A DNA stretch of 64,000 nt from Paludibacteraceae bacterium (lineage in GTDB: Bacteria > Bacteroidota > Bacteroidia > Bacteroidales > Paludibacteraceae): positions 1-64,000 of the forward strand of contig JAFYSK010000038.1 of NCBI GenBank assembly GCA_017559385.1, given 5' to 3'. The notes under the pieces are model-generated. The model did not search any database and had not been told where the DNA came from. It saw nothing but the letters and a program-made list of their open reading frames with translations. Both the position numbers and the translations under genes were made by a program. This document shows, in pieces, positions 53,466-62,212 of this stretch (within the stretch, counting starts at the first letter, position 1; each line of letters begins with the position of its first letter).

Positions 53466-53633
53466 AGCTTGTATCTTTTTTTTTACAACAATACAAGCAA
53501 AAAAAAGATACAAGCCCATACGAGGCTAGATGGGGAAAAAGAAAAAGGGGAAGGGAAAATAAAAAGGATAAACAAATACAAGAGGGATAGAGAAAGAAAA
53601 CAAATATGGACGATTCAATATCGTCCATATTTG
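53466..53633 (+). ncRNA. Candidate structured element, copy 2
   Basis: Paralogue of 53176-53340: 17-bp stem GCTTGTATCTTTTTTTT (53467-53483)/AAAAAAAAGATACAAGC (53499-53515), similar 15-nt loop, CATACGAGGCTAGATG, purine tract, and a second perfect 14-bp stem CAAATATGGACGAT (53601-53614)/ATCGTCCATATTTG (53620-53633) whose sequence is unrelated to that of copy 1. Confidence 0.5.
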
Positions 53634-53702
53634 ATGTATAAAGGGCGTTATATTGCGTCAAGTTATCAAGCCTATAGACTATAACCTATATCCAATAGCC
53701 GC

Positions 53703-54878
53703 TTACTTAAACTGCTTCCAGAATGTTTCGTTCTGTTGGTTATCCTTTGTTTCTTTGGCGGATTGAGGATAGTTTTCGATGAACCAGGTGAGGTACTTGG
53801 CGTAGTCGATCTTTTCGCGGAGCATCTGTTCGCGGCGGGAGGCGAAGAGAGCTTGGCGTTCGTTGGCTGGCATGGCTACCAGGGCTTCTACTGCGCTGTA
53901 GAGCGCCTCGGTGCCACTTGGTTGCAATGTGCCATCGTTGCGACGAATGGGTGACTCTTCGGTCAATGGCGAGGCATGGATACCATAGCCGAGTTGATAG
54001 ACATCTTCCAATTCGCGTAGGTAACCAATGCGTCCCACAAAATCGTTGAAGCGTACAAACGGTGTGCCTAGTACACCTGCTTCAGCCGCCATGGTTTGGC
54101 TATCGCCGATATAGAGCGAAGCGAAGGCCATGACGTGGTGCATGTCTAGTGGATTGATGCGTATACGGTAGGGTTCGAATTGTGGTTCTAGTTCACGCTC
54201 GGATGTGATGTATATCTGTCCGTGTGGTGCGAGAATATCTACTAGGTTCTGTGCCACTTCGGTATTGATACCTTTGATACCATCGTCGTGATGGGCTTTG
54301 AGAGAAGCAAAGCGCATAATGAAATATGGTTTGGTAGTATCGATGCCATATGCTTCTACTACGCTTGCATCAGGTGTAAAGTGGTTTGGATGGAGGTATG
54401 CTAGTTCGTGGTAAGATGGGTAACGTACGGCATATTTTTCCATTCGTTCGCTACCACAAACAGTAGGGCATAAGCGTATGCAATTGTCATATAGGAATGG
54501 AGCTGTACACTTAACGTAGTTAGGAATGACTTTAGCATCATCTTCTCCTGTGCAAACGCCTAATTTACGTAATAGCCATGCAATATGTGCTACTTCAGCA
54601 GATGAGCCAGTAAGAAGATTGATTTTCTCACGAATACAGATTTTGAGAATCTTCCAATCTCTAACAATCATATCCCAAAGTACACCTAGTTTGGAACCTC
54701 TGTGTGCTTTGTCGTTGATGTTATAGTATGGTATTCCTGAATCTTTAACTAGTTGCTCTAGAATATCCTTGGTTTTAATAACAACTATCACTTTGTGTCC
54801 ATGCTCCATCCAATTGAGCATAGCGTAATGATAGTAGTGAAAATGTGCAGGATGACTGAGTTGGAGTAGTATATTCAT
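53703..54878 (-). CDS. DUF354-family glycosyltransferase-like protein
   Basis: 391 residues with a GT-B-like fold related to UDP-GlcNAc 2-epimerase. N-terminal MNILLQLSHPAHFHYYHYA and the later YIGDSQTMAAEAGVLGTPFVRF are characteristic of DUF354. Members occur in archaeal and bacterial surface-glycan clusters; biochemical role unknown. Last gene of the large minus-strand polysaccharide operon; separated from the ATP-grasp gene by 1 bp. Confidence 0.87.
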   Translation of the reverse strand: MNILLQLSHPAHFHYYHYAMLNWMEHGHKVIVVIKTKDILEQLVKDSGIPYYNINDKAHRGSKLGVLWDMIVRDWKILKICIREKINLLTGSSAEVAHIAWLLRKLGVCTGEDDAKVIPNYVKCTAPFLYDNCIRLCPTVCGSERMEKYAVRYPSYHELAYLHPNHFTPDASVVEAYGIDTTKPYFIMRFASLKAHHDDGIKGINTEVAQNLVDILAPHGQIYITSERELEPQFEPYRIRINPLDMHHVMAFASLYIGDSQTMAAEAGVLGTPFVRFNDFVGRIGYLRELEDVYQLGYGIHASPLTEESPIRRNDGTLQPSGTEALYSAVEALVAMPANERQALFASRREQMLREKIDYAKYLTWFIENYPQSAKETKDNQQNETFWKQFK

Positions 54879-54879
54879 A

Positions 54880-56025
54880 TTATCTTCTATTTTTAGCGAT
54901 GTAGAAACTTAGTATTGGGAAAATTAGTCCAGGAACTAGATCTTTCCAAGACCATATTGCATGTACGCATTTGCCTGATAATGATTTGCAGTACTCTGCT
55001 AATGTGACATATTTTTGCAGTATAGCTTGCCATCCGAACACAAAATCTGTAACAGCATTACGCCATTTGATACCTACTTGGTATGATTTGGGGTATTGCT
55101 GTTCGATATGGTTGGCATAGTTATACATGATTTTGGCGTAATCAATGCCACACTCTTTTGCAAGTCCTACCCAAAGCCATGTACGTGGATTGATTTCTAT
55201 GAGTTTGTAGTTACCATCTCTGGTATCACGCATAAACTCAATTTCACATATACCTGTGTAGTTGAGTGTTTTTACCAGAGGTGTAGCCTCGTCTAATACT
55301 TGAGGAATGAGTACGCTTTCGCTCATGGTAGCAGTACCATATTTGATAGGATGTTCGCGAAGTTTTTGTCCCATCCAATATGTTTGAATCTCTCCATTGA
55401 TAGCGAAGCAAGTAAAGGACACTACTCTATTCTGCTTGTCAAATGGAATGAGTTCTTGTATCATCACATCGTTAGTAAGCAGAGCGATTTCTTGGATTTT
55501 TGAGTGTAGTTCTTCTTCGTTATTGACTTGTATTGCCTTTTGATGGGTAGTTTTGTAGAATGACAGTCCTTCTCGTCCTTTGATGAGCAATGGATAGGTA
55601 AAATCCTTGGTTTGTTCTAATGTGTTTATGTCACACGTTTTAGGTATATGTGTACCACATGTGCTAGCTATTTGCATCAAATTAGCTTTGTCTATGATAT
55701 TATAAAGCTGCTCTTTGGCAGGCACAATCATTGTATAATAAGGGGCTAATTCTTGTGCGTGTAATGATAGATTTTCTACTATATGATCATTGCTGCCGAT
55801 GAGGAACCACCCTTGTAGGTTTTCCTTTTGTGCAAGTTCAATTAGGAAGGAGATAAACTCTTCGGATTTAAACTTAGGGCATCTAAAATATTTGGTGCAA
55901 TATTTAGAGTGCTGTGCTAAACAATGTGTATCGTCTAGTACATAAACAGGTATACCTAGTTCGCCTAGTGAACGTGTGTTAGATAAACCTTGTACATGTC
56001 CTTCTATGACAATTGCTCCTTTCAT
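54880..56025 (-). CDS. ATP-grasp ligase
   Basis: About 381 residues from MKGAIVIEGHVQGL. Carbamoyl-phosphate-synthase-like ATP-grasp protein: N-terminal nucleotide-type fold (SLGELGIPVYVLDD), ATP-binding lysine in YPLLIKGREG, and the metal site EIEFMRDTRDGNYKLIEINPRTW. C-terminal hydrophobic tail (LVPGLIFPILSFYIA). In polysaccharide clusters such enzymes may amidate sugars or link amino acids. Sits next to two FemAB/GNAT-type genes, supporting amino-acyl decoration. Confidence 0.87.
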   Translation of the reverse strand: MKGAIVIEGHVQGLSNTRSLGELGIPVYVLDDTHCLAQHSKYCTKYFRCPKFKSEEFISFLIELAQKENLQGWFLIGSNDHIVENLSLHAQELAPYYTMIVPAKEQLYNIIDKANLMQIASTCGTHIPKTCDINTLEQTKDFTYPLLIKGREGLSFYKTTHQKAIQVNNEEELHSKIQEIALLTNDVMIQELIPFDKQNRVVSFTCFAINGEIQTYWMGQKLREHPIKYGTATMSESVLIPQVLDEATPLVKTLNYTGICEIEFMRDTRDGNYKLIEINPRTWLWVGLAKECGIDYAKIMYNYANHIEQQYPKSYQVGIKWRNAVTDFVFGWQAILQKYVTLAEYCKSLSGKCVHAIWSWKDLVPGLIFPILSFYIAKNRR

Positions 56026-56042
56026 AAATGATTCTATCATTG

Positions 56043-57611
56043 TTATTTGTTAATTCTCCTCTTCAACCACTTCACTCCCATCTTGCCTATCCAATATAGC
56101 AGCGGCTTGCGAACACATAGGAAGCGACCGTTCTCCACCAGTTCGCCGCCAAACTCGGCTTTGAAGTCACGTACACCATAGGGTTGATCGGATGTGCCCG
56201 CGCCCATGAAGTCGAAGAGCGGATAACCATTCTCAGCGGCGTATTGCATTTCGCCCCAGATAGCGACGGACAAAGGTCGAATGTCATCGCGGCAGTTGTC
56301 TAGTCCGCAGGCGTACCACTCATATACGGCTTTGCCTGGCAGACATACGCATGCGTTTCCGCCGACGATCTGACCGTCTAGTTCTACAAGGATATATCGG
56401 GCATGCTCCACATGGTATAGTCGCTCAAAGAACTCCCACGACCATAGCGGTGTGCGCACTTTGGTGCGATAGAGGTCTTGCAGGATGCTATAGAACGCTC
56501 GTACTTGCTCGATGGTTGGGTGCTCCACGATCTGTGCTCCATCTCGCAAGGATAAGCGGATGTATTTCCATCTGTGCTTACCGATATTGCTTTGTGCTAG
56601 ATCGATGGAGGTTGTATCCACGTGGTAATTCAAGTGCGATTGATACATAAATCCATTTGCCTCGAAGATGGATTTCCATTTCGAGTAGTCATGGAAGTTC
56701 CTACTCTCAATGTAGATTGGTGTAAGCCTACCCCCATCCCCTCCCTGAAGGGAAGGGAGTTTTGTTATAGAGGTCAGCAAAGCACTTAGTGCTTCGTCGC
56801 TAATATCATTAGCCAACAATGGGCCTCCATAAATGATTGCACGGCGAGTAAAGTACTGTTTAAGAGGATTGCGCTCACGCGTGATGTAGCCTACTATCAC
56901 GCCTACTAGCCTATCCCCTGCCCTTCCCTGAAAGGAAGGGAGTGTTGAGCCTACCCCCAGCCCCTCCCTAAAGGGAAGGGAGGAAATACTAGGTAATGCC
57001 TCCAAAGTATCTGTTATCTTTTGGATAACAGCATCGGGATTGCAGAGCAACTCTTCGTTTTTGAAACGGAGTTCTGTATAGCCCAATCGTTGTAAATGCG
57101 CTGTTCGCGCCTTATCATATTCTTTTTGTTGTGGATCATCATGATAACCACCATCCAATTCTATTATCAACCCCTTATCCAGACAAATAAAATCTACTAT
57201 ATAATCTAGTATGATATGTTGACGACGGAAATGCGCTCCTAACTTATTCCCCTTCAGCATATCCCATAGCACAGACTCCGCCTCTGTGGGATTTTTGCGA
57301 TTACTAACCGCATTCTCCTTCAACAAATCATATTGCATAGAATCAGCTGTATGAGCTCCAAAAACTCGAGCAAAGCTATCATGCTCCCCTCCTTTTAGGG
57401 AGGGGCCGGGGGTAGGCTGAAAGTCCTTCCCTTTAGGGGAGGATTTAGGAGAGGCTTCCACCACACCATACACAAACGCTTGCATACCACTAACAGACTG
57501 ATAGAAGCGATATGCTTCATCGGTATGAAACCAAGTGGCAGTTGGAGAACTCTGAATGAGTTCACTCCATTGTTGTGGGTCTATGTCGGGGTATGTGAGG
57601 AGTTTGGTCAT
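56043..57611 (-). CDS. FemAB/GNAT-like acyltransferase interrupted in frame by a DUF559 endonuclease domain
   Basis: 522-residue open frame. Residues 1-52 and ~233-522 form a BioF2/FemAB-like GNAT acyltransferase (VGVIVGYITRERNPLKQYF, EWYACGLDN, FDFMGAGTSDQPYGVRDFK). Between them lies a complete DUF559 domain (92-204) bordered by translated palindromic repeats (PTPGPSLKGGE on one side, SSLPFREGLGVGSTLPSFQG on the other). A third repeat inserts PSLQGGDGGRL at 286-296. No stop or frameshift occurs. Whether the acyltransferase still folds, or DUF559 is translated alone from Met92, is open. It overlaps the deacetylase gene upstream by 4 bp, as expected for an operon gene. Confidence 0.88.
   Translation of the reverse strand: MTKLLTYPDIDPQQWSELIQSSPTATWFHTDEAYRFYQSVSGMQAFVYGVVEASPKSSPKGKDFQPTPGPSLKGGEHDSFARVFGAHTADSMQYDLLKENAVSNRKNPTEAESVLWDMLKGNKLGAHFRRQHIILDYIVDFICLDKGLIIELDGGYHDDPQQKEYDKARTAHLQRLGYTELRFKNEELLCNPDAVIQKITDTLEALPSISSLPFREGLGVGSTLPSFQGRAGDRLVGVIVGYITRERNPLKQYFTRRAIIYGGPLLANDISDEALSALLTSITKLPSLQGGDGGRLTPIYIESRNFHDYSKWKSIFEANGFMYQSHLNYHVDTTSIDLAQSNIGKHRWKYIRLSLRDGAQIVEHPTIEQVRAFYSILQDLYRTKVRTPLWSWEFFERLYHVEHARYILVELDGQIVGGNACVCLPGKAVYEWYACGLDNCRDDIRPLSVAIWGEMQYAAENGYPLFDFMGAGTSDQPYGVRDFKAEFGGELVENGRFLCVRKPLLYWIGKMGVKWLKRRINK
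56725..56759 (+). repeat. Palindromic repeat R1 (solo)
   Basis: AGCCTACCCCCATCCCC then TCCCTGAAGGGAAGGGA: an asymmetric C-rich tail joined to a palindrome. In-frame insertion of about 11 residues in the acyltransferase. Confidence 0.9.
56908..56982 (+). repeat. Palindromic repeats R2 and R3, direct pair
   Basis: R2 56908-56942 and R3 56948-56982, each AGCCTAYCCCC-GCCC-YTCCCT-RAAGGGAAGGGAG in pieces; same orientation as R1. Confidence 0.92.
57000..57338 (-). other. Nested DUF559 (Vsr-like endonuclease) domain
   Basis: Residues 92-204 of the host frame: MQYDLLKENAVSNRKN, ESVLWDMLKGNKLGAHFRRQ, DYIVDFICLDKGLIIELDGG, YHDDPQQKEYD, LGYTELRFKNEELL. It is a complete DUF559 domain with the expected catalytic Asp (VDF) and Glu-x-Asp-Gly. 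Stand-alone DUF559 proteins in Bacteroidetes start with the same MxYDLLK words, so an internal start at Met92 is plausible. Confidence 0.92.
57384..57455 (-). repeat. Palindromic repeats R4 and R5, inverted relative to R1-R3
   Basis: R4 (57384-57418) is the reverse complement type, CTCCCCTCCTTTTAGGGAGG then GGCCGGGGGTAGGCT. R5 (57424-57455) is a diverged copy in the same orientation. With R2/R3 they enclose the DUF559 domain as inverted ends. Confidence 0.9.
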
Positions 57612-58654
57612 TTCTTTATTATTTCGTCATGCTTACCAATCCACTCTAAAAACGTACGTAATGTTTTTTCGTTGTAGGGTACGAAGGTTTTTGAGTGACC
57701 AATCAGTATTACATCCACATAATCCAAATGTTCACGTTTAGCACGTTGCATGATATTCTTCATCATGTGAACAAGTCCTCGTCCATTCACCTGATTGAAG
57801 TCCATCTTCAATGCGCTTTTCACGAAGAAACTGCGTAACGACAATTTGCGGTTGTCATCTTTATTGGCAACTTGCTGTACTTTAGATATAGAAGCTGACT
57901 CATTATGCTTATGTTTATGGAATTTAGCTCTGATCATACGGAAAACACGAATAGGACTAATAAAACTCCAAAATGGTCGCATCTCAGTATAGATAGGCAT
58001 TTCTATCAATGTGCCATTGGCATCATAGCGATTGATGTCCTTTGCGGATGCAGGATAGGATAATAGATTGTCATAAGCATTCCGATAGTCGTAGCATACA
58101 TTTCCTCCTTGACATCCTCCTTTATAGACAGATGTATCGTGCGTAATACCAAATTCCGTTAATACCTTATATAATATAGGTGTTGGCATCATGCTCCAGT
58201 TAGCAGCACGATAGAGCCACACCTTATAATCAGCTTTGATAGGTTTGAGCAATGATTCTAAATATTCCACGCATTGCCCTACCATCTCATTTATACGCTC
58301 GTGCGGAAGTGCAGCCATGTTGTATTCTTCAATACACTGATCAAAGTGTATACCATTCCAATGGGCTTTGAAATAGGAAGAATGTATATGCAATTGCACA
58401 TCGTGACCGCGATGAATTGCGTCACAAAGTTGTTGTTCTATCTCTGCAACATGGAATTCGTCTTTTCCTGTTTCCTCCTTATATCGTTTAAAGCAGAGAA
58501 TCTCTGCAACATCTGCCATAATAGTCACACGCTGACCATAGCACTCTAGCATATCCATAAGACGATATGTTGGCTCTACTAGCAATTGGTATGGATTACC
58601 ATCACCATTACCGTGAATTTCGTAATCAAGTGTAAAATAGAGTTTATAGGTCAT
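57608..58654 (-). CDS. Polysaccharide deacetylase-like protein
   Basis: 348 residues of the NodB-like fold: FTLDYEIHGNGDG (metal Asp), TIMADVAEILCF, GHDVQLHIHSSY (metal His pair) and YRAANWSM. Likely removes N-acetyl groups from glycan intermediates in the surface-polysaccharide pathway. Overlaps the following acyltransferase gene by 4 bp. No signal peptide, so it may act on cytosolic lipid-linked intermediates. Confidence 0.87.
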   Translation of the reverse strand: MTYKLYFTLDYEIHGNGDGNPYQLLVEPTYRLMDMLECYGQRVTIMADVAEILCFKRYKEETGKDEFHVAEIEQQLCDAIHRGHDVQLHIHSSYFKAHWNGIHFDQCIEEYNMAALPHERINEMVGQCVEYLESLLKPIKADYKVWLYRAANWSMMPTPILYKVLTEFGITHDTSVYKGGCQGGNVCYDYRNAYDNLLSYPASAKDINRYDANGTLIEMPIYTEMRPFWSFISPIRVFRMIRAKFHKHKHNESASISKVQQVANKDDNRKLSLRSFFVKSALKMDFNQVNGRGLVHMMKNIMQRAKREHLDYVDVILIGHSKTFVPYNEKTLRTFLEWIGKHDEIIKK

Positions 58655-58667
58655 ATTACATTACAAA

Positions 58668-59696
58668 CTATAGTTTAGTACTAAACAATCTTAACAATTT
58701 TCGTTGAGAAAGTATAATGTCTAATAACTTACATTTCCATCTATTGATAATTATTTTTCCTACATCAAACTCTCGATATTCACCTCCAAAGCTGCGTTTA
58801 AAAGCATATACTCCGTATGCAGGATGTTCTTTAGATGGTAATACAGGCACACCTCCCATATCAAAGACACCTACACCTTGATTATTAAACCAATAAATAG
58901 CTTTCCAAAGTATGTATGCAGAGCAACTATATTTTTTATTTAATTCATAATCACTACCACCGGAATAGTAATAAACAGTCATTCCAGACTGAATCATCAA
59001 TGCCACCGTTGCCACCTGATCATCCACCTTTCCGACAAATAATGTAGTGTTTTTATCCAAGAATAATCTTTTGAAAAACTCATCTGATTTCAGCAGCATA
59101 GATGCTTTTGCATTCTTTCTGATAGCATGTTGTTGTGTAGATTGTCTCAATCGTTGAAAATCAGACAAATATCTTATAGAATTCTCTCCTTTACACACAA
59201 TACATTCTACTCCACTTTTCTCGCCCTTTCTTACACAATTGCGTTGTTTAGATTCTACTTCTTTCCATAGCTCTTCCTCTGTTCTATGTAACATCGTAGT
59301 AAATGTCGCACATTTTTCCTTTGTATCAAAACACAAAGTATTATCTCGTCCCCAATGCGTAAGATTAAACATCGTAATTCCTTCTCGTTTTGCCCGAAGC
59401 TTCATGGATCTGATTAGTAAATCTTCATACAGATTCTTCATTCCAACAGTTGAAAATACTGGATAGGAATCAAAATAAACAGATTTGGTAATTATCTTGG
59501 CAACAGGTATATTACCACGGATAGTACCAATCCATCCTCCTATCAGTATATCGTCTTCCACTACCACTTCTCCCCATAAAGAAGACTGATAGCTCATAGG
59601 CAGCATTGGATTACCCCATAGAGATAGTTGTACCATCTCATAAAAATAGGGATATAAATCCGCTGTGATTGGTAGTATTTTTATTTCTGACTGCAT
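58668..59696 (-). CDS. FemAB/GNAT-like acyltransferase
   Basis: 342 residues with the FemAB-type arrangement: RNCVRKGEKSGVECIV (the arginine-rich helix), TVALMIQSGMTVYYYSGGSDY and the C-terminal FDMGGVPVLPSKEHPAYGVYAFKRSF when read across 271-296. Proteins of this type transfer amino acids or acyl groups to cell-wall or glycan acceptors. Second such protein in the operon. Overlaps the GT4 gene by 16 bp. Confidence 0.8.
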   Translation of the reverse strand: MQSEIKILPITADLYPYFYEMVQLSLWGNPMLPMSYQSSLWGEVVVEDDILIGGWIGTIRGNIPVAKIITKSVYFDSYPVFSTVGMKNLYEDLLIRSMKLRAKREGITMFNLTHWGRDNTLCFDTKEKCATFTTMLHRTEEELWKEVESKQRNCVRKGEKSGVECIVCKGENSIRYLSDFQRLRQSTQQHAIRKNAKASMLLKSDEFFKRLFLDKNTTLFVGKVDDQVATVALMIQSGMTVYYYSGGSDYELNKKYSCSAYILWKAIYWFNNQGVGVFDMGGVPVLPSKEHPAYGVYAFKRSFGGEYREFDVGKIIINRWKCKLLDIILSQRKLLRLFSTKL

Positions 59697-60610
59697 ATGC
59701 TAGTATATAATTCAAATATCGTTTTAGCTATATATTCTGCTGTATATCTCTCGTGAATATGCGTTTTTTGTAGATGTCCAACGGTTAATACTTTTTGCAT
59801 ACCATTAACCACATCGTCAACCTCATACGTAGACAGATAACAATTGCTCACACCATCTATCACCTCTCTCACATCTCCAACATCTGTTGATACCACAGGA
59901 CATCCACATGCAACAGCCTCCTTTATAAATTGAGGACTTCCTTCGGTAAAGGATGTCATCAACCCTAGATCTACAGCGTTGTATAACAATGGTACTTGTT
60001 CGCGAGTATAGCCATAGAATTCCAGCAACTCGGCTTGAGGATCTATGATTTCTACTGCTTGCTTTGCCAAAGGATAGTTCTTAACCGTATCTGCGAATTC
60101 TTTTGAAAAAAGGATATATTTCTTTTCTAAATCCATTCCCAATTGTTTTCGGCATTCTAGTTTGTTCATTGGATAAAAAGTAGTCGTATCTACGCTACAT
60201 GGAATTACGATTATTCTTTTTGGACGCTTGATTAGTGACATCAATCGCTCTGAAACAAAAATATTCCTTTGTGACAATCTAATGGCTATTTTAGACAGTA
60301 CTCTTATTTTTGAATCGTTAATATCACTGCCATGATACGTTGATACCACAGGCACTCTTCTTTGCAAATTAGCAATTACACAACATAATCCATAATGTGC
60401 ATGCACAAGATCTGGCTTATACTCATCAATCATTTTACACAAGTTCTTCCACGCCTGCCAATATGATTTTAATCCACCTCCTTGGACAAAGCAAATGCGA
60501 AAATCACAACCTAATTGCTTAAGTCCTTGCATCTGCTCATAGATAAAAGGAGCTACATAGTCTGTATATGGAGCGTAATATCTATGACTGCAAATGATAA
60601 GTATTTTCAT
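59681..60610 (-). CDS. Glycosyltransferase family 4
   Basis: GT-B transferase of about 309 residues from MKILIICSHRYYAP. Rossmann start, PDLVHAHYGLCCV, RRVPVVSTYHGSD and the donor-site block LLYNAVDLGLMTSFTEGSPQ, FIKEAVACGCPVVSTDVGD with the EX7E-type Glu pair. Uses an NDP-sugar donor in the cytoplasm. Confidence 0.92.
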   Translation of the reverse strand: MKILIICSHRYYAPYTDYVAPFIYEQMQGLKQLGCDFRICFVQGGGLKSYWQAWKNLCKMIDEYKPDLVHAHYGLCCVIANLQRRVPVVSTYHGSDINDSKIRVLSKIAIRLSQRNIFVSERLMSLIKRPKRIIVIPCSVDTTTFYPMNKLECRKQLGMDLEKKYILFSKEFADTVKNYPLAKQAVEIIDPQAELLEFYGYTREQVPLLYNAVDLGLMTSFTEGSPQFIKEAVACGCPVVSTDVGDVREVIDGVSNCYLSTYEVDDVVNGMQKVLTVGHLQKTHIHERYTAEYIAKTIFELYTSICSQK

Positions 60611-60637
60611 ATTTCGGTTTTTCATAAATGTACCATG

Positions 60638-62125
60638 TTAAATCATTCCTCGTCCTGCGAGTTTAAACCAGTTCCATGCTAGTGCGGCGAGGAACATCAG
60701 GACGCACCAATAGCTAAAGTATCGCTTCATCCACGGGTTTTCCTTGATCAAGCTTATTCCTAGCGCTGCAAACATCAGCGTTAGCGGCAATATCGGTAAG
60801 TGGAACCGCTCGGACTGGGCAAAACTAGAGAACACCAATACCACTAGATAACCACAAAGTACAGCCAAAGGCAAAACATGTTTGCGCCAGTTACCAGTTA
60901 CTAGCAAGACGAATAGTGCCATAACTGTAAAGAAGGACAATATATTCTTAACAAAGTTACCACCATGAATCATCATTTGATTTTCTTGACCAGGCACTTC
61001 GTTCATTGTTGGAAATGGGATGGTAAAAATCATGGGCGCAAATACGGCTGCTCCAGCATATTTCGCAAATGCATTACCATTATCACGTCTACTACGCCAT
61101 TCCATATTGGCTTGCTGTCCAGAACCACGTGTTTGCCACATTTGTGATACCTCAGAGCCAATACTAGTACTCGTTAAAAACATCGTCGCTGCAAATATAC
61201 CTGCCACCACAATCAATACGGCACGCTTACCAAAGCCAGACACACGACCAGTAGTTAGCAGCAAGGCGCAGAAGAAAGCAGCTACTAAGGTCGCCGCCAA
61301 TGCTGTACGAATCATAAAGAGCGCTAGTGGTATCAACATCACCGCTACAGTCTGCATGGCTTTAAGCTTAGGCTGACGCAAGAGCCAGTCGGCTCGCTCT
61401 ACAAAGAGCATCGCTAGGAATACCATCTCCACCTCCTTGAGTTGGAAGGAGCAATAGTAGATGAGGTTAGGCATCAGCATACAGAAGATGCCCGCCATAC
61501 GTCCTGTACTTTCACCAAAGTTGCGTGACGTTACCTTATATACTAATACGGCTGTCCATGCACTGAGTATGGCTTTTATAACACGAGCGATGAGAATGCT
61601 ATCAAAAAATATAACATATAATAAACTCAAATAAATTGGATATCCTGTGTCAGAAAAGCTCAATTCCGGAGCTGCTGATATTAATTCAGAATAAATTTTA
61701 AAATTTCCATCTCTCAACACGCTTGCTCCATATCTAGCCATCTGATCGTAAAACAATTCATCTGCCGCATCTATAGAAAAAGCCGTATTTGTCCATTGGA
61801 AATACAAATAATAGGATACTAACACCCACACTACTCGCAAAAGAAATGCACCCCAGAATAGTCGCTTAGTAAAGGAGGTAGGACGGATATTGAGCCATAA
61901 TTTATTTTGTCGATTCGCAAAATGGAAGAATCCTACTACGCTAATGATACCAAATATCCACCATTTCCAATCTAATATATGGCTACTATACAGTAGTGTA
62001 CATGCCATCAATGCCAGAAAATAGGTAGCCATAGAGATGTTCGATATCCGCTTAGGCATAAAGTGGATTCGATTATCTCCAAATTGAGCAAAAGATGGTA
62101 CTATTTTTTTTGTTTGCTTGGTCAT
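60638..62125 (-). CDS. Polytopic membrane protein, GT39-like glycosyltransferase
   Basis: About 495 residues with ten to twelve hydrophobic helices. After the first helices, a loop with DAADELFYDQMARYG carries acidic residues as in lipid-sugar-dependent family 39/ArnT-type enzymes. The best start is ATG 62125 (MTKQTKKIV). It could equally be a polymerase- or flippase-like glycan protein. Confidence 0.75.
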   Translation of the reverse strand: MTKQTKKIVPSFAQFGDNRIHFMPKRISNISMATYFLALMACTLLYSSHILDWKWWIFGIISVVGFFHFANRQNKLWLNIRPTSFTKRLFWGAFLLRVVWVLVSYYLYFQWTNTAFSIDAADELFYDQMARYGASVLRDGNFKIYSELISAAPELSFSDTGYPIYLSLLYVIFFDSILIARVIKAILSAWTAVLVYKVTSRNFGESTGRMAGIFCMLMPNLIYYCSFQLKEVEMVFLAMLFVERADWLLRQPKLKAMQTVAVMLIPLALFMIRTALAATLVAAFFCALLLTTGRVSGFGKRAVLIVVAGIFAATMFLTSTSIGSEVSQMWQTRGSGQQANMEWRSRRDNGNAFAKYAGAAVFAPMIFTIPFPTMNEVPGQENQMMIHGGNFVKNILSFFTVMALFVLLVTGNWRKHVLPLAVLCGYLVVLVFSSFAQSERFHLPILPLTLMFAALGISLIKENPWMKRYFSYWCVLMFLAALAWNWFKLAGRGMI

Positions 62126-62212
62126 TATTTTAATATATATGGTGTAGAATGTAGAGCGTAGGAGTAAAGGAGTGATATCTAGTATGCTACTTACCGACTC
62201 CAACTCACATCG

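Noticed and set aside
53176..53633. Retron or CRISPR-like origin of the hairpin elements
   Set aside because: No reverse transcriptase, Cas gene or regular repeat-spacer pattern is present.
56043..57611. Sequencing or assembly chimera as the reason for the DUF559 insertion
   Set aside because: Both repeat borders keep the frame and operon overlaps on either side are intact, which a random chimera would not produce; still worth a read-level check.
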